Below are positions 23,901 through 37,520 of a stretch of 64,000 bases of DNA, one piece after another; the first letter of the stretch is position 1, and each line of letters starts with the position of its first letter. The stretch is taken from contig PUFA01000022.1 of assembly GCA_003508835.1 (NCBI GenBank), forward strand, positions 5,828,001-5,892,000, in the 5' to 3' direction. A program made the position numbers and the translations under genes. The notes under the pieces are model-generated. The model worked only from the letters and a program-made list of their open reading frames with translations. It was not told where the DNA came from and did no database searches. The DNA is from Eonycteris spelaea (lineage: Eukaryota; Chordata; Mammalia; Chiroptera; Pteropodidae).

Positions 23901-24604
23901 GATGTGAAATAAGATCAATATCTTAATTTACATTTACAATAGAAATATAATAACTGAATCCACTAAAGCACTCCTGAGAGATATCCAAGGGAAAATTAGA
24001 AATGCTGTGAGAACTCTGGTTAAGACTGCAAAGGGCAGGAGATCAACTTCATTATTAGTGATCGCACATAGGCTCACGCGGCCTCATTCAGTGGAAGGAT
24101 ATTGTGCCTCCTGCTCAGATCAAATACTCTGATCAGGTCATCTCCGTGTCACCTGCTCTGGGCCATCTTAGAAACACGCAAAAGTATTTTTAACTATTGG
24201 TATCCTCCTCCTTCAAATCTCATGCAAACCACCAGCCCTTATTTCCTTATTTTGAGTTTGTTCTGGGGAAAAAAAAAAAAAAAAAGAATAAACTAACCTC
24301 AGGCACATGACAGTGCCAGTGAAAAGTTTTCAATGCCCTTTATGATGTACGTACAGCAAAACTTGCCCACTTGGTTGGATTGCGGTGTCCTTAGAAAATA
24401 TTTGAAAAATACTATAGTCATTATTTTCAGAATAGGTTTTTCTAAGCATCACGAGTTTTATCCATTTTTGACTTCATGATAACTTGAAACCTTTTGTTTC
24501 AGAAGATGACATTTTCTGATTTTGTTCTCAAAGTATGCATGTACTTCCTTTGGATTACTGTATAATTACAAGAGTAGGTGGGCTTTGTAACTAACTATCC
24601 TCAC

Positions 24605-24845
24605 GGCAGAGAAGTGACATGGTGTGGTGAAGACCCTCAGTTACACGGCCAGTCGGCCAGGGTCCAAATACTGATCCAGCCAGTTACAAGCTGTGTGACC
24701 TCCGTAATTTCTTTAACTTCCCTGTAACTCATTTTCCTCATCTATGACATGGAGCCTCAAAAGCTCATTGTGAACATTAAATTATTTAACATATTTAAAG
24801 CAATGAGTGCCTGGGCCAAAGGAAGCACTCATTAACTGTTCAAGG
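24605..24845 (+). mobile_element. MIR SINE
   Basis: Near full-length MIR pattern in order: CATGGTGTGGTGAAGACC, GGGTCCAAATACTGATCCAG, TTACAAGCTGTGTGACCTCC, TTCCCTGTAACTCATTTTCC, TCATCTATGACATGGAGCC, ACATTAAATTATTTAACATA and AGCACTCATTAACTGTT. It matches the tRNA-derived head, core and L2-like tail of MIR. Confidence 0.85.
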
Positions 24846-25944
24846 CAACCATATATTCGGTTAAAATTGGAACAATGACATCAGCCTGATATGGAGAAAA
24901 TTAAAATTCTGGGCTTAAATAGAACTAATCATACTCTCTTTTACTCCCAGAGAAAAATCCAACTCCAAATGTTCCTTTCACGATATATCACTATTTTACA
25001 TCTGCAGTCTATATTTTTTCACATAATATATGTGTTTAAAAGTACAGTATGCCTGTTTTCCTTTTTTATCTGTGAAACTAATGGAGCAAATAGAATATAA
25101 CCAAATATATAATCTGCAGAAAGACTGTTTTAATTTGTTTTATGCTGATGCTAGTCACAGAGCATGATTCTAACTTTTATTATTATTTTACTTGTGTATT
25201 TACAGTGAGTAAAGATACTTGATTATGTATAACAGACTAAATATAATCTGAAAAATTTACTCTTTTGAATCAACAGATTTTTGTTTCACTGTAAGGAACA
25301 GCGTATTACATTTGATGATCGTAGACAGATAATTTATACTTCTTGAGACCATGATTTTTAAAGTGACACAAATGGCCATATCCGATTAGACTTAATCTCT
25401 ATGTCGGCAATTGTATTAGCCCATTACTGTAAATTCTGGCTTTATGCAGAGTTTTGCTACTCCCAAGAATTCTGATATCTCTCAGAAGCCCTAAAATCAT
25501 TACACAAAGTAAATGAAAACATTCTTTAGTGTGGAGAAATGTGTCTTTTTATAAGATATACCAAAGATGTCTATGTCTACCACAAAACGGTATTCAACCA
25601 CACAGAAGCTGAGAGATTTTCCTGCCTCCTTTTTCTTCACTAAAAAGCTGTAATCTGATAAACCTGATTGTCTCAGTCAGCTTATATTTATATTTTTGTA
25701 ACTTTGTCTTTCAAAATTGGATAAAACTAGCAAATGATTCACAAGCCCATTTGAGAAATGTCTAAGAAACTGCTCAAACTTTATTTTCTGTTAATGGTTT
25801 ATTCATTAGGCAATCTGTATAATTCTCATAATTTTTTGATTCTGCGTGATTTCTGTCTTCTGCCTTGAAATTACAATGTCAACTGGATTAAGCATTTTCT
25901 CTCTTCTCAAAATGTTCTGGTTTTCTTTTATTTCTTTTTTCTTT

Positions 25945-26120
25945 TTGCCAATTACAGTTTGCATTCAATATTATATCAGTTCCGGGTGCATGGCATAATG
26001 GCTAGACATTTATATAATTTACGAAGTGATACCTTCAATGTCTAGTTCTCACGTGACATTGCATATTGTTATTATAATATCATTGATTGTATTCCTTATG
26101 TGGTACTTTACTGCACTGGT
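25945..26120 (-). mobile_element. LINE-1 3' UTR fragment
   Basis: Reads TTGCCAATTACAGTTTGCAT, TCAATATTATATCAGTTCCG, GGTGCATGGCATAATGGCTA, GACATTTATATAATTTACGA and AGTGAT, then TTATTATAATATCATTGATT and GTATTCCTTATGTGGTACTT. This is the well-known laurasiatherian L1 3' end in reverse complement. A T-rich run just before it corresponds to the poly-A tail. Confidence 0.75.
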
Positions 26121-26489
26121 CTTCAATGATTCTAAGTTGTTTTAAGTTTTTTATCTCATTAACAGATGAACAAGATATTTATTAGAATAAAATATATTTA
26201 GTTATCTTTGGGAAAGATCCCTTAGAATATAATCAAAGAAGGATTTCTAGAATGCTATTTTGGGGCCAACATCAGAGCAGCAACTGCATGATTTAACTGA
26301 TAGAGAGAAAGGACATTCTAGGAGTGCAGAATGGCATGAACAAAACTGTGGGATTAGCAAATAAATATGGAGAGGTAAATGTCCTTGGTTGCCAAATCTA
26401 TCCAGTAAGTCCAAGGGGACAGTGGAATTTAAAGTTTGACAGTTATGCTTCAGATAGATTAAGACGTGATTTGAATAATAATATCAACA

Positions 26490-26720
26490 GTTACAGTAGT
26501 TAACAATTGCTAAGAACTTATTATGAGTCTGGCACTATCCTAGGACTTTTTAGATCCGCTTAAACTTTACAATAACCAAATGAAATACATATTCTTACTC
26601 TCTGCATTTTACAGATTATCAAACTGAGAAAAAGATGTCCAGTAACTTGTTAGTCAGGGAGAGCCAGGCTTTTTAGTTGTGGCCACTAGATCCTGGAGTA
26701 AGCATTCTTAACCAGTCCTC
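26490..26720 (-). mobile_element. MIR SINE
   Basis: Reverse-complement MIR: TTATGAGTCTGGCACTATCC, TTACAATAACCAAATGAAAT, CTCTGCATTTTACAGATTAT, CAAACTGAGAAAAAGATGTC, and the end AGCATTCTTAACC. Diverged but in the right order over about 230 bases. Confidence 0.75.
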
Positions 26721-27371
26721 TACTTGAATACCAGGCTTAAGAAATTGGACACTATTCATAAGGGAGTTAGGAAGGATTAGTTGTGTGGGCTTGTATTTTT
26801 GTTTTTGTTTTACTAGCAGAGTGTTATTTCAGTTGTCAAGTTTTGCAGCCATAAAAGCCTGGCGGAGAATAAAAGCGAAAGCATTTCTGTTAGAGACATT
26901 TAGAAAAACGAATCTATCGTGTTGGAGTTCTAAATGTGGCCGCAAAAGGTAAAGACAGCAGCTGTCAAGAAATGGTTCTCAAGTCTTGAGACTGGATGTT
27001 TGGGAGAAGATCACAATTCAAAAGTACTAGTACCGCTACCAGTACTAGTAATAATCATGACAATATTAATAAAATAAAGTTCATGTTCTGGGAGGGAGTC
27101 AGTTTTGAATGGAACACTGATAACTAACTAGGAACGCCCTTTAGAGAGCATTTCAGTAGAATGGAAAAAGTAAGATAAATTATGTCTTATATATACATCA
27201 AAAGTATGGAATTCTTTATACTATCTATACAAATTAATTGTAAGACAATGTGAAAAGCAATTGTGTACTTTTTTAAATTAAGAATTTCAGAAGAAAAAGT
27301 AGACATGAGAAAAGATAACTGAAAATACTAGGAAATGTGTTGATAGATACATTTATAGATAGATACACGTA

Positions 27372-27437
27372 GTTATAGAGAGATAGAGAGATAGAGAGAT
27401 AGACAGTGAGACAGACAGACAGAGATGCAGACAGATA
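27372..27437. repeat. GATA/GACA microsatellite
   Basis: Interrupted (GATAGA)n grading into (GACA)n and (CAGA)n. It creates a spurious minus-strand ORF rich in Leu/Ser/Tyr. Confidence 0.8.
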
Positions 27438-27626
27438 TTGAGGGGTTATTTGGAGATAGAAAAAAACAATCAAATGTATGTGACCTTTAATTACTTAAAA
27501 TGTTATTTTAAATGCTGTAATTACTGTTTTCCCTGTGTTTTCAGTGTTTCTGTGAGCTGCATAGCAAGGGTTCCTATGGTGAGATTTACTTGTGCATGTC
27601 TCCGTGTGAAGGGATAACCCTGAAAG

Positions 27627-27628
<2 letters not shown>

Positions 27629-27658
<30 letters not shown>
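27629..27658. repeat. (AT)n microsatellite abutting a 5S fragment
   Basis: About 15 uninterrupted AT dinucleotides end two bases before the 5S-derived sequence. Confidence 0.95.
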
Positions 27659-27659
<1 letters not shown>

Positions 27660-27661
<2 letters not shown>

Positions 27662-27731
27662 GCCTCCCATCCAAGTACTAACCAGGTCCAACCCTGCTTA
27701 GCTTCTGAGATCAGATGAAATCGGACATGTC
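27660..27731 (-). pseudogene. 5S rRNA pseudogene fragment
   Basis: The reverse complement of mammalian 5S rRNA is clear over about 70 bases: CTCCCATCCAAGTACTAACC, then AGGTCCAACCCTGCTTAGCT and TCTGAGATCAGATGAAATCG. It covers roughly nucleotides 25-95 of 5S, including the internal promoter region, but lacks both ends. Several C-to-T or G-to-A changes at CpG positions show age. Not expected to be functional. Confidence 0.9.
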
Positions 27732-28444
27732 ATATTTTGTTTTTTTGTTTTTTTTTTTTAAGATTCAGTTTCACAGTTATAAAGTGCATTTAATATTAGT
27801 CTGTGATAATTATCTGCCTATTTTTCTTTGTTAAGATTTGTAGGAAAACTGCCCCATGCTTTTCTATAGGTCCCCAACTTTTATTGCTACTGACACTTCC
27901 TGAGCCTTGAGACCGCGGTATAGAATCACTTCTTTGAGCAGCTCATTTCACCACATTTTTTCTGTCACAACTATCCTCAGACTTGAGTTGTCAGCCACAA
28001 AACACCCAGACAGTCATTTTGATGGCAAAATGTCATATTACATTTGGAAGATTTAGGGGGATGACATTTCCAGATGTGTAAAGTGCAATCCCTGGAACGT
28101 GTACTGGGTTCTGTGAGAAGACACAGTGTGTCCGTTCTTCAGTGTTCCCCAAATCCAGGCCTTTCTTCCCAGCTCACCAAACTGAATGAAGGTCCCTCTA
28201 CTTTTCTATCTGCTTCTAAACTCAGATAATTAGAATATTTATTTATATGTATAGACATTTAACTGCAGTATTGTCCTCTTTAAAATTTGTGATAGGCTCT
28301 CTTGCTGCAGCCACACTCATTTTCACATATTTACTAGCTTTAACCTTTTTTAAAAAAAATATTTAATCACCACCTGCATTTTTAGCTTGATGTCATTTGA
28401 TGATTGTCATCTTCTAGAAAGAACATTTTCCCAGGGCCCCATAT

Positions 28445-28790
28445 GTTGACACATTCTAGTCTCCCACTGGAATGCTCTCTCTTTTACAAAAACACTCCTC
28501 GCCACGTCCTACTGGCTTTCTCATCAATCAAGACTCAACTCTTTTTCCTTTAATGAGAATCCTTCCCAGATAAAGAGATATATACCTTCTTCTTGTAACT
28601 TATATAGCTTTTACACGTGATTGCTATTTTAAAATATCTTGTAGAACAATCGTTAGCCCCTTGAACTCTTAAATCTTATACGGAAGAATCCATGTGTATT
28701 CATTTTAGAGTTCCAAGTCCCAGACCTTTGTCTAGAGCAAATTAAACTCCATAAATGTTTATAAACTGTGTCAGTGAATTAGTAAATGAA
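28445..28790 (+). mobile_element. L2 LINE 3' region fragment
   Basis: Degenerate L2 order on the + strand: CTGGAATGCTCTCTC, ATCAAGACTCAACTC, TTCCCAGATAAA, CTTATATAGCTTTTACA and CATAAATGTTTATAAACTG. The pattern fits L2 'TGGAATGCTCTTCCC...CAGGTCTCAGCTCAAATG...CTTCCCTGA...'. Boundaries are approximate. Confidence 0.5.
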
Positions 28791-31700
28791 ACATCCCCAA
28801 ACCAAGGGAGCAAGTAAGTTTTTCTTTTCTCTTTAGTAATCTAGGCATCTTCCCGACTTGTATAAATTAGTGCACTTTTAATAATCTCTGAACCCCAAAA
28901 CTAAAACAAACAACCCCCCCAAACCTAACTATTCCACTCTCAATATGGTCTCCCCTGGATTCTATCTTTCAACTTTCTGAGATTGGAATGTTCTTCTAAT
29001 TCTGGCCTTAACTAAACTAGTTTCTAATTTTTTTTTTTTTTACCACTTTCTCTGACAACTCCTTAAACCTCACGTTTCACCATCACCAACTGCTCATTTC
29101 ACATATAATTTACAAATACGTATGTGAACATTAAGTAAATGTAAGGTAATCTTAAACATGAACATACAGGAGAATCCATTGTACGTCCTGATCGGGGGCA
29201 GCGGGTAGTTGACAGTACAGGGTAACTATGGCTAGAGGCAATTTATCTGACTTTCCTTTAGGGTTCTGTCATTTTCATGTAACAGTTTTTAAGCTTTGGG
29301 GATTTTTACTCCTTACTATCACATAAATTATTTTTGTTTTTTTTTCCTTCTATATTGTAGGATTTTTTTTTTTTTTTTTATGGCATTGTGGTGGCTAATG
29401 AGAATCTCAGGTGATTTTTCTTAAAATAACAATACAAGATTTTGATTTTTTTGGTTAGAACTTTATTATGAGGTATGTAGATGGGTTTGTACATTTGTCA
29501 TGTACTGTTTAACCAGAATCTCTTACTAGCCCTAACAAGAGTTGATTACTTCAAATTTGGGTTTTTTCCTAGATTATTTGTGATACTTTCAATAGATAAT
29601 TAATGTATAACATGACTTCTACTTTCATTTAGTTTATTATGTGGTTAAATATGTATAGGTAGTACTTAAGATGAACCCCAATCAAAAGCTTTGAAATAGA
29701 ACTATTTCATATATTTTGATATATGTCTTATCATTAATTAGAACATAACTAAAATTATTTTAAACCTTAATAAGCATAATGTAATATTTCAACAATTTAG
29801 CATTTTTGTGATGGTTTTTAAAGGTAAATTTGATTCACTCCCTATCTGTCTTTAACTCTCTAATTACCTGATGATAGATTACATTGAAAGGGCAGGGGGG
29901 AGGTGGATTAATGATTTCTAGGATAAAATTAAAATTAAAATGCATACCTAAGCTTAGATTTTAGAACAAATAATTTAATATTATGTTTATTATGCAAAGA
30001 GGAAAGAACATTTTATCTACTATGTTATATTTATCTCACAAATCTAAGATTTCACTCCAAATGCTTAAAAATTTTTAAATAAATTAAATAACAATTTAAG
30101 ATTTTATTCATGTATGATACATAAGCAATTAGTCATTGAATATAAGTTTACATTTTAAATAACTGAATATTATTTATCTCCTTTTGAATTCTGACATCTT
30201 AATTTTAAATAACTTTTTGATGGAAATATGTATACAATTTATTCCATGAAAGAAAACGTTACAAAATACTTAGAAAATATAATGCGACATTTTTCTAGAA
30301 AACACAGTGTAACATTTGCCTCAGTGGTAAGCAATGTCATCTGAAGTGTCGTGAACAGTTACCTTAGGGACAGGCTTGCCACTTTTACATGTATAATATA
30401 TGACACCCAAATATTGCATGGAGCCTATGTATACTAAAAAAAAAAAATCCATTGTTTACCTGAAAATCCAATGTAAGTGGGCATCCTGTATTTTATCTGG
30501 TGATTCCTCTTACGGTGTCATTGAAGACTATTGTCTTAGATTCCTAACTTTAGTGTGGGAATGTTTTTTTAGACACAGAAAAACAGTGGTCAGCTTTTAC
30601 TTCTCAGTGTATTAGCATTTCAGACCCCCTCTGAGCCTGCAATTCCTTTTTTTTAAATCTGCTATTTGTTAGAGAAGCAACTGAGTTCTGCCAGGGGAAA
30701 TAAGATCATCAAGTATATTGAATAAATGGCCATGCTTTTACACACAGTTTCTTAGTCATGTGTGTTGTGTGCCTCTTTTTTGAAAACAAACTTGTGTAAA
30801 TTGCGTTTTATGTATTTTATTTACCAGCTGAGATGATTTTCCACTTATTTACATGGCTTAATTATCTAAGGTTTTAGTAAAATTAGTTTGAATTGTTACC
30901 CCTGTTCAGTAGGCTATTCATTATAAATAAATTAGATACATGGCTATGTATTTTTTAAATGAAAGTGTTATATATTTATTCCTGAGATTTTCCCACCTTT
31001 CATTGCTAGAGTTTATGCTTGATTTTCATATAAAAGATGAAATTGTGCACATCACTAGTACTTGATCTAATATTGTGATACAATAATGTTGTTTATTGCA
31101 AATAGATCTACATGGGCTCAATATCCCTATACTTAGAGGCATAATCAATTCCATTCAAGCATCTTCACACCTTCCGCTTTGAAAATTAATGCTAATTTCA
31201 ACCTTATAGGAAAGTTACTAATTTCATCTCCTGTAATGTTGTTTTGAAGGAAACTACTTAAAATACAAGTATCTAAATGTCATTAAATACTATCAGCTCC
31301 ATAACTCTCAAAGGGGGGGAAAAAAAAGCTATTTATTTTTTAAAGGAATACAGATATCTTGTTAAAATTTAAATACACAAAATAATGATATTTGCCTAGC
31401 TTAAAGAATTCTTTGTCATTATTACAGGAAGATATAATTGAGTGGATTGTCTTTGAAAGAAATTTTGAGAGTACTTCTTTGTCAAGGTAAAGAATGTGAC
31501 TTTCAAATAGTTCTGGAACAAATCATAATTTCTATATTGAGTGGACTACAATAAAGGATTTTAGAAATTTTTTCAATGATATTAAAAACATGGAGAGCAA
31601 TATATGTTATGTGAGTTCCACTTCCTAAATATATGCCAATGCAGGATAGAAGCATTTTAAAATGAATTCAGTCTCCAGACTAGATTTTAAGATATCAATG

Positions 31701-34337
31701 AAGCAAGGGAGTTTGTTTATCAAGGAGAGCCTGGCCTAGTGGCCAAAGTCTTCTGGGTCAGGTCCTGTCCCATTATTCCCCCCACCTAGTAAAAATTTGG
31801 TAAGCATCCAAGGCATAATTTTTTGACAGTTTTAGAAAAGTTTAGAATAGAATCTTTCAGTCTATAACATTCTATGCAAGAGTAATATCATAGTAATTTT
31901 TTTAAACAATTAAAGAGTTTACTGTTTTTAGTGTTTAAAAGAGATATTTAGAATATTGGCATTTCTTGTGTCTAGCTGCAAACATGATACAAGGTTAATG
32001 CAGGTTGTTTTTTTTTTTTTTTGATATCTGCTCAAATCAGTTCAGATGATGATAATAATCAAAATATACTGTCTAATTAAAGGAGTTGATAGACTATCAC
32101 TGGTTTTTGTTGTAGAGTTCAAAGCACTCAATTAAGATAATTAATTAGAGTTAAACATTTTAAAGCCAACAAAATTGAGTTATTGTAATCATCTTGTTAA
32201 AAATATTAGTGGTAGTTGACCTGGTCTCAGTAACTCACAGAGTAGGTATTTCCTTGTGAACCAGCTGTACATGTACAATTGTCTTTGTGAGGAAGTAGTT
32301 TTAAATTACGGATATACACAAACACGTGCAAGTATACAGAAATTTCTAGAAGCCCATGGATCCTCTCTCTGGAATGAACTCATGATATTTCAGGGGACTC
32401 ACTTCCTCATAGAAAACTATGTGAAAGTAATGGTATATTGCCATACTGTGGACAAATAGAAGCCCCCATTTTCAAGCCTAGATCTTTAACTTAACAACAA
32501 GACTTGGTTTAAAAATAAACTCTAACCAATACTAAATTCTAAAATGTTCACTAGTAGTAAATTCAGGGCCTTGCACAAGGCATCAACTCTGCTTGATCTC
32601 CAGGGTAACTTGCAGCTTATAAAAATAAATTCCTTCCTTGAATACACCATTCTTCATGAGAAAATGAGGCCCGTTTAATTATTAATCCATGGCTTCAAAT
32701 TGATATGCATTATCTATCACTACCAAAATATAGCAGTGTTGATAACATTATATTCTTAGGATAGACAGTGACTATTCAGGGGGCCAGGGCTGCTAGAGCT
32801 AGAATGTCTATGTAGAGAATATAATGCTCAAAATGCTTATTGTCTTCTCTCTTAGAGTTGATTCATTTTACTCATTCATTGATGAGCATTTCACACTTGC
32901 CAATTTCTTTTTCTTAAAATACCCATGCTTTTATCTTTTAATTTAATAAACACTTATTAATTGCAAATTATGTTATAAGCATTGCAAACTGAACTAAAAA
33001 TAAACACTTGGCTTTAATAGATATTTCTTACATGAAAAATTGTTCGAGCTATTTATTTCACAATTTTTTTTTATAAAAGACTAATCAAGTTTACATATGG
33101 GAACGCTTCCTCCGAATGAACTCATTTTTTCTAGATATATTCTATAATCCTTAAACTGTGTCAAACTAGAATAAACAAGCATACTGTTTGATGAAAGGGG
33201 AAAAAAAAACTAGCATGAGGATGGTGTGAACATTATGAAATAAATATAAGAACTCAAGTCTATGCTACACTAAACTATTAGTATTGGACAGAAAGTCAAT
33301 ATATATTAGCAGAAGGCTTTTGGTCTTTTTATAATTCATAACGTAATGAGTTTATATTTTGAATTTAAAATCGTTTTGTATTTTTTGTGAGGAAGAAAAC
33401 ATTCACAACATGAATAATTCACAACTATGATTTAAAAAATAAAAGCAAATATAAAGGTATTCAAGTGAGAATATAAAAGAAATCAAGCAGTGACCCACTT
33501 TTAATAGTTAATACTACCTTATTCATTTCTGGACTCTAGAGTTAAACAGAAAAAAAGGAAACTTTAGAGAGATTTTTAAAGAGAATCCTCAAAAATGGTT
33601 CAAGAATAGGGCATGGGAAAGTAAAAAGAACGCATTATTCAGTGGGTTCATCTCTAATGGAGGGTTGCTTTCAAACTCTCAGGTGATGATCTGCTTTTAC
33701 ATAGGGAACAGAGAGCGGATGTTTCTGACCTCTCCAAGGGTTGATGGGCTTAAACTCTTGTACATTAGATTCACCTTAAATGTAAAGAAGTGTCCTGACT
33801 GAGGCTCATTAAACATTTGGATGAGCTCTGGAGTAGGATGCTGATCGCAGCCTCTGAAGCATCGCTCTATAGTGAAGAGTCTCAGTCTGTGTGAAGGCTG
33901 TTCTGTGTTTCGGTTGCAGAAATAGATTAGATCACATCACAAGCTTTATTTGTTGCTTCAGTGTCTGTGGTTTATATTGTCATAAAGTGTACGAGGGAGT
34001 ATTTTACTTCATGCTATGAAAGTGTAGGAATGGGAATATTCAGATTATTCAGTTGTCGTTTTAATTTTGTCATATTATAGAAAATGAATTTTCACCAGGC
34101 TCTTAACATAGTATTAAGTCTGAATAGGATATCAGTACTGATATTTTTATAAGTATTTTTTTGCAAAATACATATTTACAGTTATTTTAAGTCATTAATC
34201 GGAATTTTTAAGTGTTTCATAGTTTAATATGGTAATTTAGAAATTATCAAAGGCAATAACAAGATTCCACAATATAAGAAAAATTATGCATCACGGGACT
34301 TTCATTAAAAATTATATATGTGGTGTGTGTATAAAAT

Positions 34338-34382
34338 GTGTATATATATATATATATACACTAAACATATATATATATATAT
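34338..34382. repeat. (TA)n microsatellite, two blocks
   Basis: Two TA runs separated by CACTAAACA; TGTG before the first makes the region self-complementary. Confidence 0.85.
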
Positions 34383-34849
34383 GCTAAATTATAAGAAGGT
34401 AGGTATTTGAATATCTCTTTTTGATTGGGTGATTTTTTTATCTGTGGTTTAGACAGTAAGATAAATTGTCTTAAATTGACATTTCTATGACTCACTATGA
34501 AAATAAATGCAGTGAATGAATAAATAGAGGTAAAAAAGGAATACTAACAGTCTCTTCCGTATTACTTTTGATTTGATTGAAAAGAAAATCTTCCACCTAC
34601 ATCAAGTGACCAATTCTCTACAAATGCTGATGAATAGCTAGAGGAAAATGCACTTATGAAATGAAAAGAAGAAGCAGAAATTTTCCAAATATGCTTTGAT
34701 AATTCCAAAACATATGGAGAATACCTCAGAAAGCATAGAGATTCAGTGTATTTGACCCATTCTCTCCAGCCTGAAATGCTTCAACAAATGCATAGCCATA
34801 ATAGTTAACGTTGTCATTGGCGCTGGCTCTATAATGATGCAGATTTAAA

Positions 34850-34930
34850 AATATATATGTGTGTGTGTGTGTATATACACACATATATATATACATACAC
34901 ATATATAGTGTGTGTGTATATGTGTATATA
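34850..34930. repeat. (TG/TA/CA)n palindromic microsatellite
   Basis: Alternating purine-pyrimidine tract including the perfect palindrome TGTGTGTATATACACACA near 34866-34883, followed by further TA and TG runs. It has cruciform and Z-DNA potential. Confidence 0.85.
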
Positions 34931-37500
34931 CTTGTCCAATACTAACCCATACAGCCCCAAAACAATAATGATTATTCAATATTCAAACTCGCCTCTTAAA
35001 AGCCTTGAAACAGAATGAACATGGCTATAACTTTAGTAATAATATTAATATTTTGTTCTTGCTGGTTTGCCTGGCAGTACTTTGCACTGGGTGAATTAGC
35101 TTCTGAAATGGAGGAATTCTTCCCTCCCCATTCTAATTCATCTGACCCTCCACCCCAGCCTTTATACTTGTCCTGTTTAAATTTGCATTCTTGAATAAAC
35201 AGAGTGGTCATAGAGGTAAATTTAATAAAACATGATTATATTATTCAGACAGCTACTAAAATAGGTGTATTTTAAATAAAAGCAGCACAGGAACCCTAAG
35301 TAGTAATTAATATATGACTTTTAGGCTAATGTTCGTATTTAAGATATTGAGTCTAATGTCTGCTAAACTTCTATATTCTTATAACTGTGACTCATTTTGA
35401 GAACTTTTTTTGGTATTCTGACTAGATCAAATGAACATATAATATCTATGCTAGTAGCTTTTCTCATAAATAATCTTTTAACCTTATTAGAAATATTTTA
35501 CAGATTTAAAGATATTTTAGGTTGATTAATTTCTGCATTATACTAAGATGTAAATTTCAGTATATTCATTTTTTCATACAATGAATTAGTTTATAGGTTT
35601 AGTATAGGTCACTCATGAGATCCTTTTGTCCTTGAACAACTAAAATGATGTTTCTTTATAAATCTGTATTTTCTTAAATTTATAACTATAATTTAAAGAA
35701 AAAAAAAACTTCAACCTGTAAGTAATATTTCCAACTTATTTTGAAAAGAGTAATATTTTTGTAGGGTGATCGTATTTCCTAGATTGTCCTGATTATATCT
35801 TATAAATATCATTAATAAGTGCTCATTTTTACTCACACAAATGTTCAGTTTGGAAAACAAGTTATTTGGTCACTATAATTTTTTGTTCAATTCATTTTAT
35901 AAACTTGAATTTTCTAAGGGGCTAACTATTCTATTTAATGCAGAATTTTTAAATTCTTGCATTAGTTAAACAATATAGTTAAATCGTTTATAGTCAAGAT
36001 ATCATAAAACAGAAAATTTTAATTCAAGGGCATAGGAAAATAGGATTTGGTTCTTTTAAAAGATTCTTTAAAAAAAAAAAAAGTCCCTAGTTGCTAATAG
36101 AATATCTGTGTGGCATTACGACCAGATAAGTTATAATGGCTAACATGTAGTCTCATGTTTTAACTAGCTCATTTATAATTCATGATATTATATGATGTTA
36201 TAAAACAAAACATGTTTTGATTATTTTCCATACTGGTTATTACACCATTCATGTATCTATTCACTTTAATGTCTGTCAGCGTTGGTACCTGACTTCTACA
36301 ATTTTTTTTGTTATGTCTGCTAAAAGGTGAACTAGTGAATGTATGTGTTTGATGCTCTTTTCAGAAACTGAATTTGTGAGGAAAAACTAAATGAGAAAAC
36401 CAAGGAAAATAAATTAAGAAAATATATAATTATATAATATGCTTGAAATGAGTGGAAATACCTTAGGAGAGGAATTGTACTGATTACCATATTTCTCCAT
36501 TTGTTTAAAAAAAAAAAAAGCCAACTATTTAATAGATTGAAACAATTCAGTTATGCTATGGAGTGTAGTTTTTAAATTTTAATATGATATGCATATACGT
36601 GATTCTCATCACAATTGACCCATCTTGATTTTCAGCACATTTTTATTATATATTTATTATGTGCCATATACTGACGTAAAGGATGCAATTTCTGTTCTCA
36701 TCATGCTCGTGGTCAAATTTTACAAAGATTATAGATAGATGTTTAGAAATATCTTTTATTATTATAAGTACAATACTTGAAATTTAAAAATCCGAATGAT
36801 TAAATCTGGACATTCTGCTTCATAATTCAATACATTTTATAAGACTGGACCAAATTTGATATCTTTTTCTCACCTTCACTTTTACCCTCTTTATGAGAAA
36901 ACTGATTCCTTTCAGGGAATAAATTTACCTATTAAAAAAAAAAAGTTGTAGACCATAAAAAGGTTTGGTTTTTATATAATTTAAAAAATTAGATAAAATC
37001 GACCTAGAACGTGTGAATCATCTGTTACTTTTTAAACAGCATAACCTCTTTCTAGTACAGTTTTCTCTATCATACGTTGATTTAATATATATAATTTAGA
37101 GTTTATTAAATTAAATATGTAACAAGTTGTTTTTAGATATTCTAAAGACTTGTTTGGACATGTAAGGGCCACACATGTTTTTCTATACCCTGATCGTGTG
37201 TCAGTAGTGAAATAGGAATTGGTTTACAGATAACTGTAGAAAGTTAACCTCCACATAATTGATGGTTCGTACACAAAGTATACTTTTCCCATGCAAATCC
37301 GACACGTCAAAACTGTCATCCTCGGAAAGCCCAGCCACAGAGCGACGGGGGACACTGAAAAATTTTGACACTACGAGGGTCCAGTGTGGGGATACAACCC
37401 ATTTTCATTGCATCTACTTCCGCCACAATAACATTCAATTCTAAACGCCAAAAATCAAACTCCCTTTCTTCTTCTGATTATTATTTCTTCTTTTTCACAG

Positions 37501-37520
37501 CACGGAAAAGGATATGCTAG
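37501..37520 (+). CDS. PCDH10: Protocadherin-10 exon 5, final codons
   Basis: Acceptor TTTTTCACAG ends at 37500. The first two bases complete the ACA threonine codon begun by the last base of exon 4, then CGG AAA AGG ATA TGC TAG gives RKRIC and the stop at 37518-37520. This matches the known PCDH10 long-isoform terminus TRKRIC. The coding part is only 20 bases; the rest of the exon is 3' UTR. Confidence 0.95.

Larger units (their letters stand above)
12071..37500 (+). other. PCDH10: Intron 4 (25.4 kb)
   Basis: Donor GTAAGT at 12071 and acceptor TTTTTCACAG at 37500, phase 1. Mostly AT-rich with many short homopolymers. Named contents: L1 3' ends on the minus strand (13665-13800, 20930-21270, 25945-26120), two MIRs (24605-24845, 26490-26720), an L2 piece (28445-28790), a 5S rRNA pseudogene fragment (27660-27731), a 77-bp tandem duplication (17003-17150), microsatellites (27372-27437, 27629-27658, 34338-34382, 34850-34930) and GC-raised islands at 21795-22090 and 23740-23900. 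In about 14.0-16.9, 17.2-20.9, 29.0-33.5 and 35.2-37.1 kb I see nothing I can name. About 33.6-33.95 kb is less AT-rich but unidentified. Confidence 0.85.

Noticed and set aside
27273..27473. Minus-strand 66-codon ORF rich in Tyr/Leu/Ser
   Set aside because: It is a translation of the GATA/GACA microsatellite.
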